Part shown: one piece after another, positions 26,667 to 35,377 of the stretch | Layout: each line of letters begins with the position of its first letter | Position numbering within the stretch: position 1 is the first letter of the stretch | Assembly (NCBI GenBank): GCA_017542145.1 | Contig: JAFXXQ010000047.1 | Coordinates: 124,001-188,000 of the forward strand | Source of the DNA: Bacteroidaceae bacterium | Lineage (GTDB): Bacteria; Bacteroidota; Bacteroidia; Bacteroidales; Bacteroidaceae | Direction: 5' to 3' | DNA: 64,000 nt | Translations under genes and position numbers: made by a program | The notes under the pieces: generated by a model | Told to the model about the DNA's origin: nothing | Databases searched by the model: none | The model's input: the letters and a program-made list of their open reading frames with translations, nothing else

Positions 26667-27173
26667 ATGGACTACGTAGCACACTACGCATCGCCCCTGG
26701 GAGCTATGACGATGACCAGTGACGGCATCCACCTCACCTCCCTCACATTCGACGGGCAATGGCACGCAATATGTGAAACTACATCACCAATCTCCAATCG
26801 TCATTCTTCCATTCCCGAAAATCCCGTCCTCCAACAAACGCGCACATGGCTCGACATATACTTTAGCGGCTCTGCACCCGACTTCACTCCTCCCCTGCTG
26901 CCTATGCATGCCACGCCATTCCGCAGCGCCGTGTGGAAGCAGCTGCTCATCATCCCCTTCGGACAAACGATGAGCTATGGCGACATCGCGCGGTGCATCG
27001 GTTGCCCCTCGGCACAGGCTGTGGGCGGTGCCATAGGGCACAACCCCATTGCACTCATCATCCCCTGCCATCGCGTCATAGGCAGCAACGGCGCCCTGAC
27101 GGGCTATGCTGCAGGCGTTGAGCGCAAGGCGTGGCTGTTAAAGCATGAAGAATTTTTAAAAAAGATAACATGA
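26667..27173 (+). CDS. ogt: Methylated-DNA--[protein]-cysteine S-methyltransferase
   Basis: A 168-residue suicide repair protein that transfers alkyl groups from O6-alkylguanine to its own Cys. The active-site motif is 'IIPCHRVIG', with Cys at about residue 134, preceded by the helix-turn-helix 'MSYGDIARCIGCPSAQAVGGA' region. It has the Ogt size and lacks the Ada regulatory domain. It follows the AlkD-like gene by 5 bp. Its stop codon overlaps the start of the GH5 gene in an ATGATG arrangement. A variable segment near residues 40-55 looks repeat-derived. Confidence 0.94.
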   Translation: MDYVAHYASPLGAMTMTSDGIHLTSLTFDGQWHAICETTSPISNRHSSIPENPVLQQTRTWLDIYFSGSAPDFTPPLLPMHATPFRSAVWKQLLIIPFGQTMSYGDIARCIGCPSAQAVGGAIGHNPIALIIPCHRVIGSNGALTGYAAGVERKAWLLKHEEFLKKIT

Positions 27174-29266
27174 TGAAACGAATCATCACCATCCTCGGGA
27201 TAAGCATGCTGATAGCTTTTTCCGGTTGGGCACAGGGTGTGAAGCCGTTGCCCAACCTTAGTGTAGAAGGTCGCTGGTTAGTCGACCAACACGGCAACCA
27301 CGTTGTACTCCACGGTGTCATGGACACCCCCAACGCCTGGTTCAACAATGGGCGCTGGGGCTGGAGTTACGACACAGACGGGCGCAACCGCTGCATCAAT
27401 TACTTTGAGAAACTTTTCTCCGGGCTCGAAGAGGCCAAGTGCGACGTATTCCGCCTACACCTCGACCCCGCCTGGACCAACGACCCCAACAAGCAGAGCG
27501 ACGGCAAGGAGAGCGGCGAGGCCGACATCTCGCGTTTCAGCAATACCCGTCTGAAGACCTACCTCCGCACCCTTTACTTCCCTATCGCGCGCCATGCGAT
27601 GAACCACGGCATGTACGTCGTGGTGCGTCCCCCAGGTGTCTGCCCAGGCAACCTGCGCGTAGGCGACTACTATCAAGACTACCTCATGACCGTGTGGGAC
27701 ACTTTCACGAAGAACGACTCCATCCTGCGCTATCCAGGCCAGATTAGCATCGAGCTTGCCAACGAGCCCGTGTCCCTGAAGAACGACCAAGGTGAGGACG
27801 ACCCACGTGCCCTGCACGACTACTTCCAGCCCATCGTCGACCGAATCCGTGCCAACGGCTTCACCGGCATCATCTGGGTACCCGGCACGGGCTGGCAGGC
27901 CAACTACGCCAGCTACGCCGTACACCCCATTGAAGGCTATAACATCGGCTATGCAGTACACGATTACTGCGGTTGGTACGGCTGCAGCGACGACACACCC
28001 GACCCAGACAACAAAATCTGCCATTTCCACAGCCAGGTGCCCGTTATGGACTTCGCACCCATCATCATCACCGAGGTCGACTGGAGCCCCAAGAAGGAAG
28101 GCACCGGACACTACAACGAGCACGGCGATTGGGTTGAGTCCAACTGGGGTACCTGGGCCACAGGCAGCACCTCCAAGTGGGGGCGTGCCTTCAAGGCCCT
28201 GCTTGACCACTACGGAAACATTTCCATGACGCTTTCGGGCGCCTCGTGCCTCATCGATATTGATACACTGATTAACAAGAAAAAGGTAGTCCCCGCCTTC
28301 GACGGCTACGAGGAGGCATGTGGCAAGGCCTGCATGGACTGGTATGCCGAGTACTGGCAGGTGGACTGGCCCCACGCCGACGACGAGCCGCAGGACGAGA
28401 GCCCCGAGCACCAAACCGCCACCCTGCTTACCGTCTCTGCCGAGAACACCGAGGTGATGGTGGGCGGTAGCATCGTCGTTCCTCTCACCGCCACCTATGC
28501 CGACGGACACCAGCGCGAAGTCACCGGCCTTGCCACCTACAACAGCAGCGCCCCTGACGTCGTTGCCGTACGCGGAGGCACCCTGCTCGTTGCTTTGGGC
28601 GAGGGAAACGCCCGCATCAGCGCCACCTATACCGACCCGCTGGGTAACGATATCAAGGCCAATGTTGCCGTGCGCTCTACCTTCTTCCCCTTCGGAGCCG
28701 AGCACATCAACACCTCCCTCTTCGCCTCCGGCACCTACGACGAGATGACCCACACCTTCCGCCCTGGGCAGTGGGGACAGATGGGCTGGAAGTATCCTGC
28801 CGGAGTCGACATGTCAGGTTACAAATACCTCGTCATCAAACTCGGTGCCACCAGCAGCAGTTCCCACCTCAACATCTTCACTACTGGTAGCATCTGGGGC
28901 GAGTGCCACTCCACAGCCGACTTCGGGCAGAAACGCCAGATTGTCGTAAATCTTCAGACCGCCAAGTACACCAACGACACCGCCAAGAAAGGTCAGCCCC
29001 TTGACACGCGCAACATCCGCATCGTCAGCTTTTGGGGCACAGGCAGCCAGTCCATCAAGGTCACCGACATTTACTTGACCAACAACGACGACTACTCCCC
29101 CACCTCCGTTGCCGCCCCAACACGCGATGATGAAAAAGCCCTCCCCCTCACGGGAAACCAGAGAGAGGGTTTTCTGTTTGACCTTCAAGGCCGTCCTCTG
29201 CCCGAGGCGAATCATCTCTCCCGTGGCATCTATATCCACATGGGCAGGAAAATTCTCGTCCAATGA
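27170..29266 (+). CDS. Secreted GH5 glycoside hydrolase with Big2-like domain and sorting-like tail
   Basis: A 698-residue secreted enzyme. Signal peptide MMKRIITILGISMLIAFSGW. The GH5 catalytic barrel spans about residues 25-400, with the acid/base Glu in 'ELANEPVS' (E199) and the nucleophile in 'IIITEVDW' (E302). A bacterial Ig-like (Big2-type) domain follows ('VGGSIVVPLTATYADG...', about 425-505), then a carbohydrate-binding-like beta-sandwich. The end is 'FLFDLQGRPL...RGIYIHMGRKILVQ'. GH5 enzymes act on beta-1,4 glucans, mannans or related chains, and the subfamily cannot be fixed by eye. The start overlaps the ogt stop by 4 bp. Coupling of a polysaccharide hydrolase to two DNA-repair genes is unexpected. 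Confidence 0.9.
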   Translation: MMKRIITILGISMLIAFSGWAQGVKPLPNLSVEGRWLVDQHGNHVVLHGVMDTPNAWFNNGRWGWSYDTDGRNRCINYFEKLFSGLEEAKCDVFRLHLDPAWTNDPNKQSDGKESGEADISRFSNTRLKTYLRTLYFPIARHAMNHGMYVVVRPPGVCPGNLRVGDYYQDYLMTVWDTFTKNDSILRYPGQISIELANEPVSLKNDQGEDDPRALHDYFQPIVDRIRANGFTGIIWVPGTGWQANYASYAVHPIEGYNIGYAVHDYCGWYGCSDDTPDPDNKICHFHSQVPVMDFAPIIITEVDWSPKKEGTGHYNEHGDWVESNWGTWATGSTSKWGRAFKALLDHYGNISMTLSGASCLIDIDTLINKKKVVPAFDGYEEACGKACMDWYAEYWQVDWPHADDEPQDESPEHQTATLLTVSAENTEVMVGGSIVVPLTATYADGHQREVTGLATYNSSAPDVVAVRGGTLLVALGEGNARISATYTDPLGNDIKANVAVRSTFFPFGAEHINTSLFASGTYDEMTHTFRPGQWGQMGWKYPAGVDMSGYKYLVIKLGATSSSSHLNIFTTGSIWGECHSTADFGQKRQIVVNLQTAKYTNDTAKKGQPLDTRNIRIVSFWGTGSQSIKVTDIYLTNNDDYSPTSVAAPTRDDEKALPLTGNQREGFLFDLQGRPLPEANHLSRGIYIHMGRKILVQ

Positions 29267-29400
29267 CAAGTGATGGAAAGAAAATGACAAAATGACCTCT
29301 TTTTTTGACCTATCTGCCCAATAGTAAGAGTCAGTGCAGCCACGAGGTCATTATCTTTCAACCTAAGCCCGTTCAGGAAATAAAGGGAGATGTGGTTTTG

Positions 29401-30993
29401 TCATCTTCTGGGGAGGGAGGAGGGGATATCGACGAGGCGGTACTGGAAACAACCAGCATCAACGTGGAGGCTGTCGCGAGGAATGCCGTCGAGGTCAAGG
29501 GGTGCTACAGACAGCCAAGCAGGGTCACCAATGCCGCGAGCACGGCTGAGTGAATCGAGATGGAAATCATAGACTGAATGGTAGTGGTCGAACAGCCGGA
29601 AATTCTTATCGCCCCAAAGCGAACTGTCGGGGTTCTCCCAGACGATGTCGGTAAAATGGGGGTTATCCTGGTCGATAGAATTGATGAGGGAATGTGTGAA
29701 GGCATACTGGCCAAAGGCGGTGAGGTCGAGGGAGTCGCTGTGGTCGGCAATAGTGCCCTCGATTTCGTCATCACCCGAGCCGGTGATGATACAGTTGGCA
29801 AAGCGCGCGTTCAGCAAGGGGTAGAGGACGTGGTCGTCGTCGATATTGCGGAGGCGCAAGGCGACGCCCTTGCCGCCCGCCCAGCCATAGAAACTGGCCA
29901 GCGTGCAGTGGATGAAGTCGTAATGCCCTCCCAGAAGATTGACGCAGTGGCCACCGGCATTGCTAAAAAGGCAGTTGATGGCCGTGCCGATGGCGAGCGT
30001 GGCCTGTAACCCGTCCTCCCCGACATTATGAATGACGGTGTTCTCGAGCAAAAAAGTGGGGGTGACGTCCAGAGTGTCGACAGCTTCGAAACGCAGGCCG
30101 AAGGAGGCGCTGTGGACGTCACAGTTCAGGAGAATGTTATCTCTGCTAGCTGGCCCGAACAAGATGCCTCCCCACTGGGCGGGGATGCGATCGTAGGGGA
30201 GATAACTGAACATGTTATCGAGCCTGTCACCACGGAAGGTAACGGTCGAATCGACCGTACCGAGGGCATGGAGGGTGCCATCGACACGCAGGTAGGCTTT
30301 ATCGTGGAAAAAAAGCTTTGTACCAGGGGCCAAGGTGAGGGTTGTACCACGTGACACGATTAGGCTATCATAGACAAAATAGGGCCGCCGCGCGGCAAAA
30401 TAGGTGTCGGCATTGAGTTCGACACCGCACAGCGAAATGGTATTCCACCCCGCGGCCGTCAACACTACGCGTCCCCGGGTGCCACTGGAGAGTGTGAACA
30501 CGATGGAATCACACACCTCAACGGGGGCATCGGTATCCGTCGGAGGAACGGTGACCTCCACAAAGACGAAGAGACTGTCGCCAGCTCGTAGCTCCACATC
30601 GGCAAACTGCACGCCGTACTGCCCGTCAACATTGACGCGGAAGGGACTTCCCCACCCGCCTGTAAGGCGGATGTCCGAAATCTGAAGATGGGTGTCGTTA
30701 GGGTTATAGACCTGAAAGACGCCCGTTGCCGAGCCCACGTTGCTGAACAGCGTGTCGAACGCAATGGTGTCGGCGCTGAAGCGCAGCTCCAATTTCGGGT
30801 CGGAGGCATAGTGCACCTCGTCTGTACAAGAGATTAAAAAAGAAAAATGAATTAATAATAAAGAAAAGCAAAATAAGAAGTAAAAGGGGGAATTAAGCCG
30901 ACGATGTCGGCTAGGAGAAAAAGTGGACAAAATCTCCCTGACAGGGTGCCTATTGTCCTGCACACAGTGCTTAACTACTTTTTTTACATCCAT
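29401..30993 (-). CDS. Right-handed beta-helix lipoprotein
   Basis: Up to 530 residues. The mature part starts after a lipobox (FLISC) and has an Ig-like or choice-of-anchor region ('IAFDTLFSNVGSATGVFQV'), then a parallel beta-helix region ('TTLTLAPGTKLFFHDKAYLRV', 'DNILLNCDVHSASFG'). This resembles Bacteroidetes surface lipoproteins of unknown binding role. The only ATG, at 30993, leaves about 40 polar residues before the hydrophobic stretch, which is unusually long for a lipoprotein signal. The signal core is encoded by a low-complexity T-rich repeat. A frameshift or a non-ATG start (for example the TTG at codon 22) may be the truth. The gene follows pepD by 23 bp. Confidence 0.78.
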   Translation of the reverse strand: MDVKKVVKHCVQDNRHPVREILSTFSPSRHRRLNSPFYFLFCFSLLLIHFSFLISCTDEVHYASDPKLELRFSADTIAFDTLFSNVGSATGVFQVYNPNDTHLQISDIRLTGGWGSPFRVNVDGQYGVQFADVELRAGDSLFVFVEVTVPPTDTDAPVEVCDSIVFTLSSGTRGRVVLTAAGWNTISLCGVELNADTYFAARRPYFVYDSLIVSRGTTLTLAPGTKLFFHDKAYLRVDGTLHALGTVDSTVTFRGDRLDNMFSYLPYDRIPAQWGGILFGPASRDNILLNCDVHSASFGLRFEAVDTLDVTPTFLLENTVIHNVGEDGLQATLAIGTAINCLFSNAGGHCVNLLGGHYDFIHCTLASFYGWAGGKGVALRLRNIDDDHVLYPLLNARFANCIITGSGDDEIEGTIADHSDSLDLTAFGQYAFTHSLINSIDQDNPHFTDIVWENPDSSLWGDKNFRLFDHYHSVYDFHLDSLSRARGIGDPAWLSVAPLDLDGIPRDSLHVDAGCFQYRLVDIPSSLPRR

Positions 30994-31016
30994 TTTTTGC
31001 TTCCTTTTTTACTCCG

Positions 31017-32486
31017 TTATTTATTTTTTGGTGCTGCTTCGAGAACGGCTACGAGGTGGCGCCAGAAAAGGTCGGCTGTGGGAATGAGCAGGCGCTCATC
31101 AGGGCTGTGGACACCGCGTAACGTGGGACCAAAGGAAATCATGTCAAGACCCGGATACTTCTCCATGAAAAGACCGCACTCCAGTCCGGCGTGAATGGCG
31201 CGGACGATAGGCTTCTTGCCGAAGAGACGCTCGTACTGCTCCACGGTGATACGCAGAATCTCCGAATCGGCATTAGGCTTCCAACCAGGGTAGCCCTCGC
31301 CCACCTCGGTCTCGGCACCGGCAAGCTGCAGCGTGGCACACACCGTACGCGCGACATCGGCACGTCCGCTAAGGGTGGAGCTACGCTGACTTAGGACAAT
31401 GTGAATGACGCCACCTTCAGCGCCTTCTTCCATGCGGATGGAGGCTAGATTGCTGGAAGTTTCCACAAGTCCAGGCACGTCGAAGTTCATGGCATAGACG
31501 CCATTGAACACACCCTGCATAGCGCTGAGGAAACGGTACGCCGTGCCCTTGTCGATGGCCTTGTCAGCGGGATGTGCCGAATGCATGACGAAGCGGGGCG
31601 TCTTTTCCACCGCGGCAAACTCGGCTTCCACCTCGGCAGCCACGACGTTGAACAGCACGCGTATCTCCTCTTTGTCCTTCATGGGCACGGCACAGATGGC
31701 CTGCGCCTCGCGGGGGATGGCGTTATGCTTGTTGCCGCCCTCGATGTGGCAAAGTCGGAGATCGAACTGCTCGGCAATCTGGTTGAGGAAGCGACAGAGT
31801 ACCTTGTTGGCGTTGGCACGTCCTTTGTTGATATCGTCGCCACTATGTCCGCCCATCAGGCCGTCGATAGAGACGCTGAAGAAGAAGTACCCCTCGGGTA
31901 CCTCCTCGCGGTGATAGCGGAAAAAAGCATCGGTGCGGCATCCGCCTGCACAGCCGATAAACATCTCGCCTTCGTCCTCCGAGTCGAGGTTGATAAGGAT
32001 ATCACCTTCCATGAAACCTGCCTGCATGGCCTCAGCACCCGTGAGTCCCGTCTCCTCGTCGACGGTGAAGACGCACTGAAGGGGGCCATGCCTCAGGGTA
32101 GAATCAGTGATGACAGCCAGCGCAGCAGCCACTCCGATGCCGTCGTCAGCTCCCAACGTCGTGCCCTCAGCGCGCAGCCACTCACCCTCGACAACGGTGC
32201 GGATGGGGTCGCGCAGGAAATCGTGCTGTACGCCACGGTTGCTCTCGCACACCATGTCCATGTGCGCCTGCAGGATGATGGGCTTGCGGTCTTCCATGCC
32301 GGGTGTGGCAGGCACGCTAATGGCGACGTTGCCCACCTCGTCAACCTTGGTAGCAAAGCCATGGCTGCGCCCGTACTGGGCGAGCCAGGCGGAAATCTGC
32401 TCCTCGTGCTTCGACGGACGGGGAACTTGACAAATTTCTCCGAAAATCTCAAACAGCCTCGCAGGCTTTAGTTCTGTTTTTCCCAT
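31017..32486 (-). CDS. pepD: Aminoacyl-histidine dipeptidase (M20 family)
   Basis: A 489-residue metallodipeptidase of the PepD (M20C) type. The metal-site motifs are 'ILQAHMDMVCE' (His-x-Asp), 'TLGADDGIGVAAA' (Asp) and 'VDEETGLTGA' (the catalytic and metal Glu pair). 'NLDSEDEGEMFIGCAGG' and, near the C-terminus, 'IHAGLECGLF' provide further ligands. It hydrolyses Xaa-His and other dipeptides in the cytoplasm. A GTG at 32495 is in frame, but the ATG at 32486 starts the conserved part (MGKTELKPARLFEIF). It fits the peptide-foraging theme with DPP IV and the M13 peptidase. Confidence 0.95.
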   Translation of the reverse strand: MGKTELKPARLFEIFGEICQVPRPSKHEEQISAWLAQYGRSHGFATKVDEVGNVAISVPATPGMEDRKPIILQAHMDMVCESNRGVQHDFLRDPIRTVVEGEWLRAEGTTLGADDGIGVAAALAVITDSTLRHGPLQCVFTVDEETGLTGAEAMQAGFMEGDILINLDSEDEGEMFIGCAGGCRTDAFFRYHREEVPEGYFFFSVSIDGLMGGHSGDDINKGRANANKVLCRFLNQIAEQFDLRLCHIEGGNKHNAIPREAQAICAVPMKDKEEIRVLFNVVAAEVEAEFAAVEKTPRFVMHSAHPADKAIDKGTAYRFLSAMQGVFNGVYAMNFDVPGLVETSSNLASIRMEEGAEGGVIHIVLSQRSSTLSGRADVARTVCATLQLAGAETEVGEGYPGWKPNADSEILRITVEQYERLFGKKPIVRAIHAGLECGLFMEKYPGLDMISFGPTLRGVHSPDERLLIPTADLFWRHLVAVLEAAPKNK

Positions 32487-32588
32487 AACAAACACTATTT
32501 TTTCGTTATATACTTTTCAAGCTTAAAGTTTCAATCTGCAATTTATATTAAATAACGTAAAAACAGGGCGCATTATTGTTTTTTTGCC

Positions 32589-32596
32589 TAAATTTG
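32589..32596 (+). promoter_or_regulatory. -7 box upstream of the small membrane protein gene
   Basis: TAAATTTG 31 bp before the ATG at 32628. No good -33 box is visible. Confidence 0.5.
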
Positions 32597-32627
32597 CAGC
32601 CGCTTTAAGAAAAAAGAGAGAAAAAAA

Positions 32628-32849
32628 ATGATTAAGACCCTCATTCTTGCCCTAGGAATCGTCACCGCAGCCGTGCTGTTGCTCTCGGTTCGCGTACTGA
32701 TTAAGAAGGGCGGACGCTTCCGTAGTCAGCACATCGGGCAGAGTCGCGCTATGCGTGAGAGAGGTATCCACTGTGTGCAGGCACAGGACTTCGAGGAACG
32801 CCTCCCAAACCCCATGGCAGTGAAAGAAAAGAGACGGAATGAAAAATGA
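32628..32849 (+). CDS. Small single-span membrane protein
   Basis: 73 residues: an N-terminal hydrophobic segment (ILALGIVTAAVLLLSVRVLI), then a basic cytoplasmic tail containing 'SQHIGQSRAMRERGIHCVQAQD'. I recall similar short proteins next to OmpH genes in Bacteroidales, but the function is unknown. A -7 box lies upstream and the ompH gene starts 31 bp downstream, so the two are probably cotranscribed. The size and the AAGA-rich leader support a real gene. Confidence 0.75.
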   Translation: MIKTLILALGIVTAAVLLLSVRVLIKKGGRFRSQHIGQSRAMRERGIHCVQAQDFEERLPNPMAVKEKRRNEK

Positions 32850-32880
32850 TAATTGAAGATTAAAAACAAAAAAACAACAA

Positions 32881-33465
32881 ATGAAAAAATCAAACCTTGC
32901 CTTCTTGGCCGTTGCCGCATCTGCGCTGATGCTCAGTCTAACCCAGTGTAATACCCAACCCTCTGCATTATCGTCAGCCGAGCCTTCCGACTCGTGCCGT
33001 CACAGCGGCCTCCACATCGCTTACGTCGATGTGGACACGTTGCTCACCAGCTATGAACTCTGGGTCTCTCTCAACGAGGACATGATTAACAAGCGCGAAA
33101 ACATCACCGCAACCGTTAACAAGGAAGGCGCCGCTCTGCAGAAGGAGATGGAGCAGTTCCAAAACAAACTCAACAACAACGCCTTCGTCAGCCAGGAACG
33201 TGCCGAGAGCGAATACAACCGCCTGATGAAGAAGCAGCAGGACCTGCAGGCCAAGCAGGAGCGCCTCGCTAACGAGTTTGCCGTGGAGAGCAGCCGTAAC
33301 GACCAGGTCATCAGCGACTCAGTGCGCAACTTCATCCAGGTCTACAGCCGCGAGAAGGGCTACGACCTCATCCTCAACAGCGCCAGCGCGCTCTTCGTCG
33401 GCGACGCCATTCCTAACGTCACCCGCGAGGTTGCCGCTGGCCTGAATGCCCGCTACGGCAAATAA
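32881..33465 (+). CDS. OmpH/Skp family protein with a lipobox
   Basis: A 194-residue protein of the OmpH (Skp) family. It has a conserved 'IAYVDVDTLL' start, a long charged coiled coil (about residues 60-150), and a closing 'KGYDLILNSASALFVGDAI' strand. Skp proteins are periplasmic holdases for unfolded outer-membrane proteins. Here the signal peptide ends in 'LSLTQC', which fits a lipobox followed by a Ser-rich linker, so this version is probably membrane-anchored instead of soluble. Length is slightly over the classical 160 residues because of the linker. It follows a small membrane protein gene. Confidence 0.88.
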   Translation: MKKSNLAFLAVAASALMLSLTQCNTQPSALSSAEPSDSCRHSGLHIAYVDVDTLLTSYELWVSLNEDMINKRENITATVNKEGAALQKEMEQFQNKLNNNAFVSQERAESEYNRLMKKQQDLQAKQERLANEFAVESSRNDQVISDSVRNFIQVYSREKGYDLILNSASALFVGDAIPNVTREVAAGLNARYGK

Positions 33466-33484
33466 TTACCTTAGGAATTAAGAA

Positions 33485-33895
33485 TCAGGAGAGCCCCTCG
33501 AACGTTAGAGGGACTTTCTTTTTGTACCCCTCACTGGTCATGAAGGCAACAATGTCGCCTGTCGGATTGCTAATGCGCACGCTCACGAGAGGCACTTTAC
33601 CATCGCTGATAAGGGTGCATTCGGCCTTTAGGCGTTCGCCCAACTGTGCCGAATGAACATAGTTAATCTGGGCATTGATTCCAAGGCACACCTGTCCACT
33701 GGCATTGACGACACCTGCTACAGCCATGTCTGCCAACGTGAAGAGCGCCCCGCCCTGACAGACACCAGCGGCATTAATGTGGTCTTCCGTTACCGTCATT
33801 TCGGCACGGCAGTAGCCCGGGCGGATTTCCATTATGGCAATGCCTGATGTAGCGGCAAATCTATCGCCTTTATTAAGGGTTTCAAGAAGAGTCAT
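33485..33895 (-). CDS. PaaI-type hotdog-fold thioesterase
   Basis: A 136-residue cytoplasmic protein of the PaaI/hotdog family. 'EDHINAAGVCQGGALFTLADMAVAG' contains the conserved His-x2-Asn/G-G-x4-D/E arrangement. Such enzymes hydrolyse acyl- or aryl-CoA thioesters. The substrate cannot be assigned. It is the last gene of the rsmG run, 50 bp after the outer-membrane protein gene. A hairpin inside its 3' end may terminate the convergent ompH transcript. Confidence 0.88.
   Translation of the reverse strand: MTLLETLNKGDRFAATSGIAIMEIRPGYCRAEMTVTEDHINAAGVCQGGALFTLADMAVAGVVNASGQVCLGINAQINYVHSAQLGERLKAECTLISDGKVPLVSVRISNPTGDIVAFMTSEGYKKKVPLTFEGLS
33495..33523 (+). terminator. Possible terminator of the ompH transcript
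   Basis: A short stem (CCCTC at 33495-33499, GAGGG at 33508-33512) is followed by a T-rich stretch, 30 bp after the ompH stop. It lies inside the convergent thioesterase coding sequence. The stem is only 5-6 bp, so support is modest. Confidence 0.4.
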
Positions 33896-33945
33896 TTTTT
33901 AGAAGGGAAGATACGAGGGATAGGAACTATAGGCACAAAAATTTA

Positions 33946-34698
33946 TCAGAACGTTATTCCGAAGCGGAAGACGTGGTAGCGGGAGTGGAGTTTTCCGAGG
34001 TCGAATTGGGTGTAGTGTTCCACTAGCGTCAGGCCATCGAAGGGGGCTGGGCTGCCATCGTCATAGAAAAAGTTGGGGTCAGAAAGCATCCTGTTGCCTA
34101 TCAAGTTGCGTTTGCCGAGGTTGTAGCGTACATACCCGAGGCTGTACCGACGGAAAAGGGTGAAGCCGATGCCCCACTGGGTAGCCAGCGAAATCTTCGG
34201 CATTTCATAGGCTGTGACAAAAGGACCGCGGAAGTGAACCGTACCTGCATCGGTGGCAAACGTCTGGTCAAGCGTTCCATTCTCAACGGTGACAAAACGA
34301 AAATTAACGCCCATTGCTCCCTCAGCCCACAGGCGGAAGTTGCTGTGACGATCCATGCGGAGGCCGAAATTCAAATGGGCAAAGACGGGAACGTTGTATA
34401 TCTTTGCCACGTCGGTGTAGGCAAAGCCCTGCTGGAGATCACTGGCGTGCACCAAGGGCAAAAGGCGGTTGCGGAAAAGATCTGCCGACACCATTAGGCT
34501 GAGATACCTGCGGAGGGGAATGACCTCCTTGATGCCGACGTTGATGCCTTGTTCAGCATACTCGCTGAGATTCGTACGGGGAAGCGCCATACCCACATAG
34601 ACGGTGGTCTGATTTTGGTCGATGTACTGGGCCCTACCTTCCGTGGCCATGAAACTCAGCAGGAAGAGCAGGACGAATCCCATGACCGAAGTTTTCAT
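33946..34698 (-). CDS. Outer-membrane beta-barrel protein, unknown
   Basis: About 250 residues with a signal peptide (MKTSVMGFVLLFLLSFMATEGRA) and then alternating strands rich in aromatic residues, ending 'YHVFRFGITF' with a terminal Phe. This is the pattern of an eight-to-twelve-strand outer-membrane barrel. I cannot name the family. ATGs at 34713 and 34716 are also in frame, and I prefer 34698 because it gives the most normal signal peptide. It follows the metallo-hydrolase gene by 29 bp and precedes the thioesterase gene by 50 bp. Confidence 0.75.
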   Translation of the reverse strand: MKTSVMGFVLLFLLSFMATEGRAQYIDQNQTTVYVGMALPRTNLSEYAEQGINVGIKEVIPLRRYLSLMVSADLFRNRLLPLVHASDLQQGFAYTDVAKIYNVPVFAHLNFGLRMDRHSNFRLWAEGAMGVNFRFVTVENGTLDQTFATDAGTVHFRGPFVTAYEMPKISLATQWGIGFTLFRRYSLGYVRYNLGKRNLIGNRMLSDPNFFYDDGSPAPFDGLTLVEHYTQFDLGKLHSRYHVFRFGITF

Positions 34699-34727
34699 AT
34701 TAACGCTTTTCATCATCGTAGAGAGTG

Positions 34728-35363
34728 TTATAGGTTGTGAAACATACGTTCGGTACGAATGGTGGTTGATGAGCCATGGCCGGGATAGACCATGGTGGTT
34801 TCAGGCAATGTGAATAGTTGTGTACGGACGGAGTGGATGAGTTCACCGTAGTCGCCGCCATGCAAGTCGGTGCGCCCCACGCCCCCATAGGCAAAGAGTG
34901 TATCGCCAGCAAAAAGGAGGCCCTCAGCTGCACAATAGAAGCAGACACCCCCACGCGAGTGGCCCGGAGTATAGAGACACTGAAAATCAAGAGTGCCGCA
35001 TTGGATGACATCGCCGTCAGCCAATGGGTGACCTATCGTAGGCGGCGTGCCGGGATAGGGAATACCGAAGGCGCGCGCCTCATCGGCGTTATGTTCGGCC
35101 CACCAAGTATCTCCTTCGTGCGCCTCGCAGCGGATGCCACATTGTGTCTCGGCAAAGGGCACACCGAAGACATGGTCGAAGTGGAAATGGGTGCAAAGGA
35201 TGTGACGCACCTTCAGCCCTTTGGACGTTAGGAAACGAGCCAAAATCTGTTGCTCGTCCTGCCCGTAGCAGGCAGGGTCAATGAGGAGCGCTTCACCACC
35301 GTCGTCCCACACCACATACGTGTTCGTTGGGAGCATGTTGAACTCAAAAACCTTCAGATCCAT
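34728..35363 (-). CDS. MBL-fold metallo-hydrolase (glyoxalase II-like)
   Basis: A 211-residue cytoplasmic metallo-beta-lactamase-fold hydrolase. The zinc motif is 'CTHFHFDHVFG' (His-x-His-x-Asp-His), followed by 'LYTPGHSRGGVCF' and 'VYPGHGSSTTI', the further His ligands. Proteins of this size and type are usually thioester hydrolases related to glyoxalase II, and the substrate here is not known. It starts 14 bp after rsmG and is probably cotranscribed. Confidence 0.92.
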   Translation of the reverse strand: MDLKVFEFNMLPTNTYVVWDDGGEALLIDPACYGQDEQQILARFLTSKGLKVRHILCTHFHFDHVFGVPFAETQCGIRCEAHEGDTWWAEHNADEARAFGIPYPGTPPTIGHPLADGDVIQCGTLDFQCLYTPGHSRGGVCFYCAAEGLLFAGDTLFAYGGVGRTDLHGGDYGELIHSVRTQLFTLPETTMVYPGHGSSTTIRTERMFHNL

Positions 35364-35377
35364 TTTAACTCGTTGAC

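Noticed and set aside
29290..29352. AATGACCTC / GAGGTCATT inverted repeat after the GH5 gene
   Set aside because: The arms are 9 bp with a 45-nt loop and no T-run in the right place, so I do not call it a terminator.
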